A DNA stretch of 62,316 nt from the NCBI GenBank assembly GCA_938010765.1, contig CALLVX010000051.1, positions 1-62,316 of the forward strand. Reading direction: 5' to 3'. Source of the DNA: an uncultured Flavobacteriaceae bacterium (lineage in GTDB: Bacteria; Bacteroidota; Bacteroidia; Flavobacteriales; Flavobacteriaceae). Positions 6,122-14,585 of this stretch are shown here, piece by piece. The notes under the pieces are model-generated. The model was given only the letters and a program-made list of their open reading frames with translations, was not told the DNA's origin and did no database searches. Each line of letters starts with the position of its first letter. Positions within the stretch are counted from its first letter, which is position 1. The position numbers and the translations under genes are program-made.

Positions 6122-7708
6122 ATGTCCAACACCCTTTTTAGTGCGCTATTGTGGACGCTATGCTGTTTTATTTCTGCAAATGCCCAGGAAGAATTCATCA
6201 GAGGACAACTTTTGGATTCAAAAACTGGTGAGCCCATAGCCTTTGCTACCATTCGCATCAAAGGGTATGCTTTGGGAGTTGTTTCCAATATGGACGGAGG
6301 CTTCAAGGTGCCACAAAAGTTTCAAAGTTACAGTGACCAACTGGAAATTTCCAGCATGGGGTATCAAAAAATGGGGGTTCTTATTTCGAGTTTGTATAGA
6401 TATGGGGTCAACACTATCAACCTAGTGCCACGAATCTTTGAGTTAAGTGAAGCGGTTGTTACTGCCAATAAAAAACGGCAACTTTCTGCTCGTGGTATTA
6501 TTAGGCGAGCGCTAAGGGCCATTCCAAAGAACTTCCCCGTTAGTTCCTTTTCAATGGTAGGGTACTATCGAGATTATCAATTAAAAGATTCCGAGTACAT
6601 TAATTTAAACGAAGCTATTTTAGAGATTTTTGATCCTGGCTTTGATGCAAGGGATCAAGAAAATTCTGAGACCCTCATTTACGAGTATCGGCAAAACAAA
6701 GATTTCAAGAAAGATACCATTGGCCAACAAGCATATAATTATAGGACTGGGAGAAAAATAATCGATAAAGACGTATTCCTTTATGATTACGGGGGCAATG
6801 AATTTATTATTTTAAGAATACACGACGCCATTAGAAACCACAGCGAGAATTCGTTCTCTTTTGTAAATCGTTTGCAGTACGATTTTTTAACCAATCATCA
6901 CGGCTATAGAAAAGGGAAGGTGTCGTATTTGGATGACGAGGCACTGTATGTGGTGCATTTTGAAAAAAATACCAGAAGACACTATGCTGCTGGTACCTTG
7001 TTCATTGCCCGTCGCGATTTTGCAATTCACAAAATGGAGTATTCTGTTTATAACAAAGAACCGAATAAAGATAAAACGAAAGAAAAGGCTCGTACACAGC
7101 TGCCAATTTTATTTAAGGTGGTAACGGAATATCGCAAAACCAATGGTAAGATGTACCTGAACTACATCTCTTTCAACAACCGGTTCGAAACTCGTTTGTC
7201 ACCTGAGTTGTATATAAAGGAAATGGGAGTGAACCCCTTGCAAAAAAACTTTGTTTTACGTTTTAGTGAAGAGTTAAGCGAAATTGGGGTTTTTGATAAG
7301 AACAATTACGCTTTTTTTTATAAACGAGAACCCATTGAAATTGAACGTATCGTATTATTCGGAAAGGAAGTATGGGTATTCCCTAAAATGAAGACCGAAG
7401 AAGATTTGAAACGGTTTGAAGAAATCTATATGTTTTCGAAAAGGCGTGAGCGAATCGGAAAGTTATTAAAATTCGAGGTCAAGAACTTATTGACGTCCGA
7501 TGGGAACAAGTTGAACGAAGCCAAATCCGAAGTATACAATCAGTTCCGTGAGTTTTTCGTACAGCGGGTACGTCGCAGTAGCTTGATCCCAGTTGATAAA
7601 CAATTTATGGATAAGGGACGGCCAATTTTTGAAGATCAGCCAATAGTACCTCCTGCTAATTTTGAAGAATATTGGATGAACACCCCACTTCAGAAAATAA
7701 AGGAATAA
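6122..7708 (+). CDS. Secreted protein with carboxypeptidase-regulatory-like domain
   Basis: A protein of 528 aa from the ATG at 6122. An upstream in-frame start at 6038 would overlap the exchanger gene and bury the signal peptide, so 6122 is preferred. Residues 1-21 form a signal peptide ending A-N-A-Q. Residues about 25-110 form a carboxypeptidase D regulatory-like beta-sandwich (R-G-Q-L-L-D-S-K-T-G-E-P-I-A-F-A-T-I), common at the N-terminus of Bacteroidota outer-membrane and surface proteins. The remaining roughly 400 residues match no family I can name. Basic residues and many aromatics suggest a periplasmic or outer-membrane-associated role. A bidirectional terminator follows at once. Confidence 0.75.
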   Translation: MSNTLFSALLWTLCCFISANAQEEFIRGQLLDSKTGEPIAFATIRIKGYALGVVSNMDGGFKVPQKFQSYSDQLEISSMGYQKMGVLISSLYRYGVNTINLVPRIFELSEAVVTANKKRQLSARGIIRRALRAIPKNFPVSSFSMVGYYRDYQLKDSEYINLNEAILEIFDPGFDARDQENSETLIYEYRQNKDFKKDTIGQQAYNYRTGRKIIDKDVFLYDYGGNEFIILRIHDAIRNHSENSFSFVNRLQYDFLTNHHGYRKGKVSYLDDEALYVVHFEKNTRRHYAAGTLFIARRDFAIHKMEYSVYNKEPNKDKTKEKARTQLPILFKVVTEYRKTNGKMYLNYISFNNRFETRLSPELYIKEMGVNPLQKNFVLRFSEELSEIGVFDKNNYAFFYKREPIEIERIVLFGKEVWVFPKMKTEEDLKRFEEIYMFSKRRERIGKLLKFEVKNLLTSDGNKLNEAKSEVYNQFREFFVQRVRRSSLIPVDKQFMDKGRPIFEDQPIVPPANFEEYWMNTPLQKIKE

Positions 7709-7744
7709 AAAAACCGCCTTGACGTGATTGACAGGGCGGTTTTC
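7709..7744. terminator. Bidirectional terminator
   Basis: AAAACCGCC (7710-7718) pairs with GGCGGTTTT (7735-7743). It separates the convergent secreted-protein and GSII genes and has T-tracts on both strands. Confidence 0.8.
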
Positions 7745-7765
7745 ATTTTAACAACAATCGTGTAA

Positions 7766-8776
7766 TTAAACGTCAGCTGTCTTCACTGTTTTCACAATTC
7801 GAGCTGCAATCTTATATGGATCACCGTTAGAGGCTGGTCTGCGGTCTTCCAACCATCCTTTCCAACCTTTTTCTACGGTAATGATAGGGATCCGAATAGA
7901 GGCTCCCCTGTCAGATACGCCATAACTAAAGTCATGTATAGAGGCTGTTTCGTGTAATCCCGTCAAACGCTGATCGTTAAATTCACCATACACAGCTATA
8001 TGTTCTGCTGTTACAGGGCGGAATGCTTCACATATTTTCTCATATGTTTCTTGGGAACCACAGGTTCTTAGCGTTGTATTTGAGAAGTTTGCGTGCATTC
8101 CCGAACCGTTCCAGTCTCCTTTGACCGGTTTTGGGTGGTAGTCGATATACCATCCGTAACTTTCGGTCAAACGATCTAATAAATAACGTGCGATCCAAAT
8201 TTCGTCCCCTGCTTTTTGGGCACCTTTGGCAAATAATTGAAATTCCCATTGGCCGCTTGCGACTTCCTGGTTGATTCCTTCAAAGTTCAAGCCAGCTGTG
8301 ATGCAAAGGTCCGCATGCTCTTCAACAAACTCTCTACCGTGTGTGTTTTTTCCGCCAACAGAGCAATAGTACATTCCCTGTGGCCCAGGATACCCACCTA
8401 CAGGGAACCCTAAAGGAAGTTGTGTGGCAGTATCCATAATGAAATACTCCTGCTCAAATCCGAACCAGAAATCCGAATCGGCATCATCAATGGTTGCTCT
8501 TGAGTTCGATTCGTGAGGTGTGCCATCGGCATTCAAAACCTCCGTCATTACTAAGAATCCGTTGGTTCTAGCCGGATCAGGGTAAATCGCAACAGGTTTC
8601 AATAAACAGTCAGAAGAACCACCTTCCGCTTGTTTGGTCGAGCTGCCATCAAAAGACCACATCGGGCAGTCTTCCAGTTTACCGCTAAAATTTTCTTCAA
8701 CCTTGGTTTTACTTCGAAGGTTGGCTGTCGGCTTGTAACCGTCCAACCAGATGTACTCTAATTTTGATTTACTCAT
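7766..8776 (-). CDS. Glutamine synthetase, eukaryote-type (GSII)
   Basis: Makes glutamine from glutamate, ammonia and ATP. The 336-aa size and sequence fit GSII, the short class typical of eukaryotes and some bacteria. They do not fit the roughly 470-aa GSI. The beta-grasp domain includes the motif M-W-S-F-D-G-S-S-T (about 39-47). Catalytic-domain motifs are F-G-F-E-Q-E-Y-F (about 105-112), the N-G-S-G-M-H-A-N-F ATP region (about 223-231) and R-G-A-S-I-R-I-P (about 288-295). It is transcribed divergently from a GSIII gene. Two palindromic sites lie in the 212-bp intergenic region, with the nearer site 27 bp from the edge of the proposed -7 box, so nitrogen control is likely. Confidence 0.93.
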   Translation of the reverse strand: MSKSKLEYIWLDGYKPTANLRSKTKVEENFSGKLEDCPMWSFDGSSTKQAEGGSSDCLLKPVAIYPDPARTNGFLVMTEVLNADGTPHESNSRATIDDADSDFWFGFEQEYFIMDTATQLPLGFPVGGYPGPQGMYYCSVGGKNTHGREFVEEHADLCITAGLNFEGINQEVASGQWEFQLFAKGAQKAGDEIWIARYLLDRLTESYGWYIDYHPKPVKGDWNGSGMHANFSNTTLRTCGSQETYEKICEAFRPVTAEHIAVYGEFNDQRLTGLHETASIHDFSYGVSDRGASIRIPIITVEKGWKGWLEDRRPASNGDPYKIAARIVKTVKTADV

Positions 8777-8815
8777 AATAAGTGGTCGTTAATTTTTTGT
8801 AATTAAAAAGACAAG

Positions 8816-8823
8816 CAAAAATA
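8816..8823 (-). promoter_or_regulatory. -7 box TATTTTTG of the GSII gene
   Basis: A perfect TAnnTTTG on the minus strand, 40 bases before the start codon. The centres of the two palindromic operators are 27 and 78 bp upstream of its outer edge (8823). Confidence 0.65.
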
Positions 8824-8840
8824 AATTTTTTGATGAATCA

Positions 8841-8859
8841 ACCCCAAAATTTGGGGGGT
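8841..8859. promoter_or_regulatory. Nitrogen-operator candidate N1
   Basis: ACCCCAAAATTTGGGGGGT is a 19-bp palindromic site between the GSII and GSIII genes. It aligns without gaps to the sites at 8892, 42594 and 42647. Its centre is 8850. Confidence 0.7.
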
Positions 8860-8891
8860 AAATAGTTAACATTGTGCGCTTTTTCCATTTA

Positions 8892-8910
8892 CCCCTATTT
8901 TTTTGGGGGT
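8892..8910. promoter_or_regulatory. Nitrogen-operator candidate N2
   Basis: CCCCTATTTTTTTGGGGGT, flanked so that the dyad extends to TACCCC...GGGGTA (8890-8911). Its centre, 8901, is 51 bp from that of N1 and 38 bp upstream of the GSIII -7 box. Confidence 0.75.
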
Positions 8911-8938
8911 ATTTTGTGAAATATCTAATTTTTGATGC

Positions 8939-8946
8939 TAATTTTG
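8939..8946 (+). promoter_or_regulatory. -7 box TAATTTTG of the GSIII gene
   Basis: A perfect TAnnTTTG, 42 bases upstream of the ATG at 8989. Confidence 0.55.
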
Positions 8947-8988
8947 CTAAGTTATTAACAGAAGTGCAATCATTAATAATTCAATCAC

Positions 8989-11175
8989 ATGTCTAATCAA
9001 CGTTTTAAGGCCATTATCGACAGTCAAAAGAGAGGTCGTATTGATATTAGGGAAGATAGGCGACGTTCCGAATTGTTTGCAACCAAGGTCTTCAATAAGG
9101 AGAAAATGATTCAATATCTTACCAAAGATGCCCTTGAAAGTGTAAAAGGGGCTATTTTTGCTGGTTCTAAAATTGATCGAAAAATAGCTGATCAGGTCGC
9201 TGAGTCTATGAAAGGCTGGGCGATTTCTATGGGGGCTACCCATTATACGCACTGGTTTCAACCTCTAACAGGTGCCACGGCCGAAAAACATGATGCTTTT
9301 TTTGATTTATTGGCAGATGGCAGGGCCTTGGAGAAATTTGGTGGTGGCCAGTTGGTACAGCAAGAGCCCGATGCCTCGAGTTTCCCTAGTGGTGGTATTC
9401 GAAATACTTTTGAAGCCAGGGGTTATACGGCATGGGATCCAACTTCGCCTGCTTTTGTATATGACACCACCCTGTGTATACCTACGATTTTTGTTTCCTA
9501 TACCGGAGAGGCCTTAGATAATAAGGCACCCTTGCTGCGTGCTTTGAATTCGGTCGATGATGCCGCCACGGCGGTGGCTAAATATTTTGATAAAAATGTT
9601 TCGAAAGTGAATGCGACACTGGGGTGGGAACAAGAATATTTTTTGATAGATAAGTCATTGGCCTACTCCCGCCCCGATATTTTGATGACCGGACGCACCT
9701 TGGTCGGCCGTTCGGCAGCCAAGGGCCAGCAGTTAGATGACCATTATTTTGGGGTTATTCCGCAACGTGCAATTAGTTTTATGAAAGACTTGGAAAAGGA
9801 ATGTACCAAATTGGGGATTCCTGTAAAAACAAGACACAATGAGGTGGCTCCGAATCAATTTGAGTTGGCCCCGGTCTTTGAGGAAGCAAATTTAGCCGTA
9901 GATCATAATCTGTTATTGATGGATGTGATGGAAAAAATTGCGGACAGACATAAATTCAAAGTGCTTTTTCATGAAAAACCCTTTGCCGGGATCAATGGTT
10001 CGGGAAAACACAATAATTGGTCTTTATCAACCGATACGGGCGTCAACCTATTGAGCCCCGGTTCAACCCCCATGAAAAACCTGCAATTCCTTACCTTTTT
10101 CATCAATACGATCAAGGCGGTAGATACCTATGAGGAACTACTACGCTCCTCGATAGCTTCGGCCAGCAACGACCATCGCTTGGGAGCCAATGAGGCACCT
10201 CCTGCTATACTTTCTATTTTTATCGGAAAGCAATTAAGCGAGGTCCTTGATGAGTTGGAAGGGGTATCCCAAGGAAAGCTATCACCTGAGGAAAAAACAG
10301 AACTCAAACTAAACGTGGTAGGGAAAATCCCAGAGATTTTACTCGACAATACCGATCGTAACCGTACCTCTCCCTTCGCCTTTACGGGAAATAAGTTCGA
10401 AATGCGTGGCGTAGGTTCTAAGACCAATTGTGCCAAGCCCATGACCGTATTGAATACAATTGTGGCCAAACAACTTAAAGAATTTAAGAAAGAGGTCGAC
10501 CAATTGATCGCTAAAAAGAATTTGAAGAAAGATGAAGCCGTTTTTAACATACTCCGCGAGTATATTAAAACATCGAAACGAGTTCGTTTTGACGGCGATG
10601 GTTATAGCGACGCTTGGGAGAAAGAGGCCAAACGAAGAAAACTCAGCAATAACAAAACAACGCCTAAAGCACTAGAAGTACTTGCCACCAAGAAGAGTTT
10701 AGACCTCTTTAAGTCAATGAAAGTGATGAGTGAAACCGAGGTGAGGGCGCGCCAAGAAGTAGAGCTTGAAGCTTACATTTTACATATTCAAATAGAAGGT
10801 AGAGTTTATAGCGAACTGGTATACAACCAGATTATCCCATCTACCATTGAGTATCAAAATGCACTGATCCAGAATGTGATGGGCATGAAAGATATCTATG
10901 GAGCGGCGCATTCCAAGTTTTCAGACGGGCAACTATCGATTATAGAACAAATAGCCGAGCACGTGGTGGCCCTGAAGAAGAAAACCGATGCGATGACCGA
11001 GACCCGTAGAAAAGCGAACACCCTTACCGATACTCATAAAAAGGCAGTTGCCTACTGCGAAAATGTAAAGCCATATTTTGATGAAATACGAACACATTGC
11101 GATAGTTTGGAGCACTTGGTAGACAATCGGTTATGGCCGTTGACCAAATATCGGGAGTTGCTGTTTATCAAGTAG
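8989..11175 (+). CDS. glnN: Glutamine synthetase type III
   Basis: GSIII is the large (about 700-730 aa) dodecameric glutamine synthetase common in Bacteroidota and cyanobacteria. This protein has 728 aa. The N-terminal GSIII-specific part includes T-H-Y-T-H-W-F-Q-P-L-T-G (about 84-95). Catalytic motifs are G-W-E-Q-E-Y-F (about 208-214), R-H-N-E-V-A-P-N-Q-F-E (about 282-292) and I-N-G-S-G-K-H-N-N-W (about 334-343). The C-terminal helical extension is present, so the protein looks complete. It is divergent from the GSII gene. Two synthetases of different classes sharing one operator region implies coordinated or switched use under nitrogen limitation. Confidence 0.97.
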   Translation: MSNQRFKAIIDSQKRGRIDIREDRRRSELFATKVFNKEKMIQYLTKDALESVKGAIFAGSKIDRKIADQVAESMKGWAISMGATHYTHWFQPLTGATAEKHDAFFDLLADGRALEKFGGGQLVQQEPDASSFPSGGIRNTFEARGYTAWDPTSPAFVYDTTLCIPTIFVSYTGEALDNKAPLLRALNSVDDAATAVAKYFDKNVSKVNATLGWEQEYFLIDKSLAYSRPDILMTGRTLVGRSAAKGQQLDDHYFGVIPQRAISFMKDLEKECTKLGIPVKTRHNEVAPNQFELAPVFEEANLAVDHNLLLMDVMEKIADRHKFKVLFHEKPFAGINGSGKHNNWSLSTDTGVNLLSPGSTPMKNLQFLTFFINTIKAVDTYEELLRSSIASASNDHRLGANEAPPAILSIFIGKQLSEVLDELEGVSQGKLSPEEKTELKLNVVGKIPEILLDNTDRNRTSPFAFTGNKFEMRGVGSKTNCAKPMTVLNTIVAKQLKEFKKEVDQLIAKKNLKKDEAVFNILREYIKTSKRVRFDGDGYSDAWEKEAKRRKLSNNKTTPKALEVLATKKSLDLFKSMKVMSETEVRARQEVELEAYILHIQIEGRVYSELVYNQIIPSTIEYQNALIQNVMGMKDIYGAAHSKFSDGQLSIIEQIAEHVVALKKKTDAMTETRRKANTLTDTHKKAVAYCENVKPYFDEIRTHCDSLEHLVDNRLWPLTKYRELLFIK

Positions 11176-11278
11176 GGCAAGGTTTTGATTCTCCCTTTTT
11201 TTGTTGTTTAAATAAATCTGGACACGGAAGTCGGCCTGATCTATGAAATGATCGGCTACTTTAATACGGTTAGAATGG

Positions 11279-11308
11279 TTTGTTTTTAAAGTGATTCCCC
11301 TATTTTTG
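11279..11308 (+). promoter_or_regulatory. Promoter of purM
   Basis: TTTG at 11279-11282 and TATTTTTG at 11301-11308 are separated by 18 bp, a full match to the Bacteroidota -33/-7 consensus. The ATG is 14 bases further on. Confidence 0.75.
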
Positions 11309-11322
11309 CGAAAACAGTTTTA

Positions 11323-12507
11323 ATGGCTTCCTCAACAAGCGATAGATACCACCAAAGAGGCGTTTCGGCCTCCAAAGAAGATGTGCATAATGCCATCAAA
11401 AACATCGATAAAGGCCTGTTTCCAAAGGCTTTTTGTAAAATTGTCCCTGATTATTTAACAGGTGATGATGATTATTGTTTGGTCATGCACGCCGATGGGG
11501 CCGGTACCAAATCTTCGCTTGCCTATATGTATTGGAAAGAAACCGGGGACCTCTCTGTCTGGAAGGGAATTGCGCAAGACGCATTGATCATGAATATCGA
11601 TGATTTGATCTGTGTAGGGGCAACAGATAATATTATGCTTTCCTCGACTATCGGACGAAACAAAAATTTGATTCCGGGAGAAGTACTCTCGGCCATCATC
11701 AATGGTACGGAAGAACTCATTTCCGATTTAAAAAAACATGGGATGGTCATACACTCCACAGGTGGTGAAACTGCCGATGTGGGTGACCTTGTACGCACCA
11801 TTATTGTAGATTCGACCGTTACGGCACGTTTGAAACGCAGCCAGGTAATCGACAATGCAAATATTCGACCCGGAGATGTAATCGTTGGCTTGGCTTCCTA
11901 TGGGCAAGCAAGTTACGAGAGAGAATATAATGGAGGGATGGGGAGTAACGGACTCACCTCGGCCAGACATGATGTTTTTTCGAAATACCTGGCCGATAAA
12001 TACCCTGAGAGTTACGATGCCGCAGTACCCGAGAATTTGGTATACTCCGGAAATACAAAGTTGACAGATGCGGTTCCAGGTGTCCCCATAGATGCAGGCA
12101 AACTAGTGCTTTCACCAACTCGAACCTATGCGCCGATCGTGAAAGCGATCTTAGAAAAATACGGTTCAGATGATATTCATGGTATGATACATTGCAGCGG
12201 TGGTGCCCAGACAAAGATTTTACATTTCATTGATCAACTTCATATTATTAAAGATCAATTGTTGCAGGTACCTCCTTTGTTTAAATTAATTCAAGGGCAA
12301 TCGGAAACCAATTGGCGAGAGATGTACAAGGTGTTCAATTGTGGTCACCGAATGGAGCTCTATGTAGACCCTGCTGTTGCGGAAGATTTAATTCAAATCG
12401 CTTCCAATTTTGGTGTTACCGGCCAAATCATCGGAAGGGTAGAAGAAAGTGACTGTAAAAAACTTACGATAGCCGGCGAGTTCGGCACCTTCGTTTATGA
12501 TTCTTAA
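11323..12507 (+). CDS. purM: Phosphoribosylformylglycinamidine cyclo-ligase (AIR synthase), Bacteroidota type
   Basis: Fifth step of purine synthesis: ATP-dependent closure of FGAM to AIR in the cytoplasm. The 394-aa protein is longer than the 345-aa enterobacterial PurM, as is usual in Bacteroidota. It has the PurM/SelD-like fold signatures: H-A-D-G-A-G-T-K-S near residue 56, a D-D-L-I-C-V-G-A motif near 92, S-T-G-G-E-T-A-D-V near 145, and C-S-G-G-A-Q-T-K-I near 290. A clean promoter lies directly upstream and the gene appears monocistronic. Adjacent nitrogen genes supply glutamine to the purine pathway, but this may be coincidence. Confidence 0.92.
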   Translation: MASSTSDRYHQRGVSASKEDVHNAIKNIDKGLFPKAFCKIVPDYLTGDDDYCLVMHADGAGTKSSLAYMYWKETGDLSVWKGIAQDALIMNIDDLICVGATDNIMLSSTIGRNKNLIPGEVLSAIINGTEELISDLKKHGMVIHSTGGETADVGDLVRTIIVDSTVTARLKRSQVIDNANIRPGDVIVGLASYGQASYEREYNGGMGSNGLTSARHDVFSKYLADKYPESYDAAVPENLVYSGNTKLTDAVPGVPIDAGKLVLSPTRTYAPIVKAILEKYGSDDIHGMIHCSGGAQTKILHFIDQLHIIKDQLLQVPPLFKLIQGQSETNWREMYKVFNCGHRMELYVDPAVAEDLIQIASNFGVTGQIIGRVEESDCKKLTIAGEFGTFVYDS

Positions 12508-12645
12508 AATACTATTGGGCTGATTTAAAAGAAGATGGTGCAAATTTAAAAAGCAGAACTTTTTTAAACTTCAGTATATCGAATTCTTGATATATACTAT
12601 ACGATTCCGCGCTTTAACACGTTCTTTTTATATAAAATTGATGTT

Positions 12646-13089
12646 ATGGAAAGAAAGGAATTCCTGAGAAGCTTGGGTGCTGGCGCCGCTTTTGCTTTAA
12701 TATTCCCTTGTGCACAAGGTTGTTCTACAGATGAAGACCCCGTAGGAAACATAAAAGAAGTTCCCACAGGAATCGATTTTACGGTAGATTTAAACTCTTC
12801 GGAGGCCGCCTCCTTATCCAATGATGGCGGGTTTATCTTAAAGAATGATGTAGTGGTAGTCAAGAACCTACAGGGTGAATTTATTGCCGCGAGCCAAATT
12901 TGTAGCCACCAAGGTTATGATCAGGTACGCTTCGTGAATCAAGAAGGAGGAATTTTTTATTGTGATGTACATGGATCGCGTTTTGAGCAAAACGGAACCC
13001 CATTAAATCAAGTAGACAATAATCCTGCCAAGGCCCTTAAGATATATCAAGTTGAACTTACCGGAGATAGCTTACGGGTATTCGAATAA
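12646..13089 (+). CDS. Rieske-type [2Fe-2S] lipoprotein
   Basis: An exported electron-transfer protein of 147 aa. The N-terminus (R-K-E-F-L-R-S-L-G, hydrophobic stretch, then P-C-A-Q-G-C) gives a lipoprotein signal with Cys26 as the likely lipid anchor. It resembles a Tat substrate but lacks the twin arginine. Rieske ligands are complete: C86-S-H88 and C106-D-V-H109 with normal spacing. It leads a run of six same-strand genes with gaps of -4 to 56 bases, including a thioredoxin-like protein and ApbE. That points to an envelope redox role. The partner or substrate is unknown. Confidence 0.85.
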   Translation: MERKEFLRSLGAGAAFALIFPCAQGCSTDEDPVGNIKEVPTGIDFTVDLNSSEAASLSNDGGFILKNDVVVVKNLQGEFIAASQICSHQGYDQVRFVNQEGGIFYCDVHGSRFEQNGTPLNQVDNNPAKALKIYQVELTGDSLRVFE

Positions 13090-13121
13090 AGAATGGCATT
13101 GATTTTGTTCTACCTCTATAC

Positions 13122-13559
13122 ATGATAAAGCATCTACTTTACTTTTACCTGTTTTTTTTCTCTATTGTCCTTCATGCGCAGGAGTGGAAGACCGACTATA
13201 AAAATGCATTGGCACTTTCCAAAGAAACCCAAAAACCAATTATCTTGGTTTTTGCTGGATCCGATTGGTGTGTACCTTGTATAAAACTTGATCGTGAAAT
13301 TTGGCAGTCAGACGAATTTAAGACGCATGCCAAGGAGAATTACGTGCTTTACAAGGCCGATTTCCCGAGAAAGAAAGCAAATCGACTGTCAAAAGAAAAA
13401 GAAGAAAAAAATAACCGTTTGGCAGAAATGTTTAACCCAAAAGGACATTTCCCATTGGTAGTGATCATCGATAACGAACAGCAAGTAATAGGAACCATGG
13501 GGTATGAAAAAATTCCTCCCGAGGAATATGTCTCCCGTATAAATTCATATCTAAAATGA
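13122..13559 (+). CDS. Exported thioredoxin-like protein
   Basis: A 145-aa periplasmic thioredoxin-fold protein. Residues 1-19 form a signal peptide, and the active site is W49-C50-V-P-C53. It is closer to the DUF255/thioredoxin-7 group (extra helical insert with many K and E at about 83-100) than to classic TlpA. The cis-proline is plausible at F-P-L-V (about 110). It is 32 bases behind the Rieske gene and overlaps the ApbE gene by 4 bases (ATGA), so cotranscription is nearly certain. It probably keeps cysteines of a partner reduced, perhaps those of the Cys-rich DUF4266 lipoprotein downstream; this is inference. Confidence 0.85.
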   Translation: MIKHLLYFYLFFFSIVLHAQEWKTDYKNALALSKETQKPIILVFAGSDWCVPCIKLDREIWQSDEFKTHAKENYVLYKADFPRKKANRLSKEKEEKNNRLAEMFNPKGHFPLVVIIDNEQQVIGTMGYEKIPPEEYVSRINSYLK

Positions 13560-14551
13560 GAAGGCTGTTGCCTTTCTTTTTTTGCCTCTTCGCTCTCTTT
13601 TCCACAGGGCAAAATCCGGAGCACGCTACAGTGAACCGGACGTTGAAGTTGATGGGGAGCAGATTCGATATTACTGTAGTCGCAGTAAACGAGGAACTCG
13701 GCTATATCAATATAGACGAGGCAGTAGCCGAAATTACCCGAATCGAGAAAATGATATCTTCATGGGATGAAGATTCTGAAACTGCTTTAATCAATAAAAA
13801 TGCAGGTATAAGGCCGGTAAAAGTGAGTCAAGAAGTGTTCAAACTAATTGAACGGGCAAAACAAATTTCTGAAATAACCGATGGTGCATTCGACATATCC
13901 TACGGCTCGATGGATAAAATTTGGAAGTTCGATGGTTCTATGGAAGGAATACCTACCGAGGCCGAGTTGCGAAAATCTATTTCCAAAGTCGGCTACCAAA
14001 AAATTATCCTCAACGAAGAAAAAAGTACGGTTTTTTTAAAACAGCCCGGGATGAAGATTTCATTTGGGGCAATTGGCAAGGGCTATGCGGCTGATAAGGC
14101 CAAAGAACTACTGGTTTCCAAACAGGTGGTAGCGGGAATTATCAACGCCGCGGGCGATTTAACCACCTGGGGAACAAAGGCAGGGGGCGATAAGTGGTTG
14201 ATCGGGATTGCTAACCCCTTAAGTAAGGACAAAATTTTTTCATGGCTTCCCGTGGTCGAATCTTCGGTGGCTACTTCAGGTAATTACGAAAAATATGTAG
14301 TCTTTAACGATAAAAAATATTCGCATATTATCGACCCTAGAACTGGGATCCCCGCTTCCGGAGTAAGTAGTGTTTCGATATTTGCAAAGAGCGCCGAACT
14401 TTGCGACGCTCTAGCCACGGCTGTTTTTATAATGGGGAAAGATGCGGGAATAGCCTTAATAGAACAACTTGGAGGCACCGAGGTAATTCTTATCGACGAT
14501 TTAAATAAGATTCATAGCAGTGGGGGAATACTGTTTGAGAATACGAAATAA
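13556..14551 (+). CDS. apbE: FAD:protein FMN transferase (ApbE family)
   Basis: ApbE attaches FMN from FAD to a threonine in exported flavoproteins and acts in the periplasm. This 331-aa protein has a signal peptide (about 1-18) and the motifs M-G-S-R-F-D-I-T (33-40), D-G-A-F-D-I-S (about 104-110), G-A-I-G-K-G-Y-A-A-D (about 171-180), N-A-A-G-D-L (about 197-202) and H-I-I-D-P-R-T-G (about 258-265), the last contributing to metal binding. No neighbour carries a clear D-x-x-S-G-A-T flavinylation target, so its substrate is elsewhere or atypical. Start overlap with the preceding gene indicates translational coupling. Confidence 0.93.
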   Translation: MRRLLPFFFCLFALFSTGQNPEHATVNRTLKLMGSRFDITVVAVNEELGYINIDEAVAEITRIEKMISSWDEDSETALINKNAGIRPVKVSQEVFKLIERAKQISEITDGAFDISYGSMDKIWKFDGSMEGIPTEAELRKSISKVGYQKIILNEEKSTVFLKQPGMKISFGAIGKGYAADKAKELLVSKQVVAGIINAAGDLTTWGTKAGGDKWLIGIANPLSKDKIFSWLPVVESSVATSGNYEKYVVFNDKKYSHIIDPRTGIPASGVSSVSIFAKSAELCDALATAVFIMGKDAGIALIEQLGGTEVILIDDLNKIHSSGGILFENTK

Positions 14552-14585
14552 AGAATATGATTTTTTTATTTAAAACAGCGTTGGT

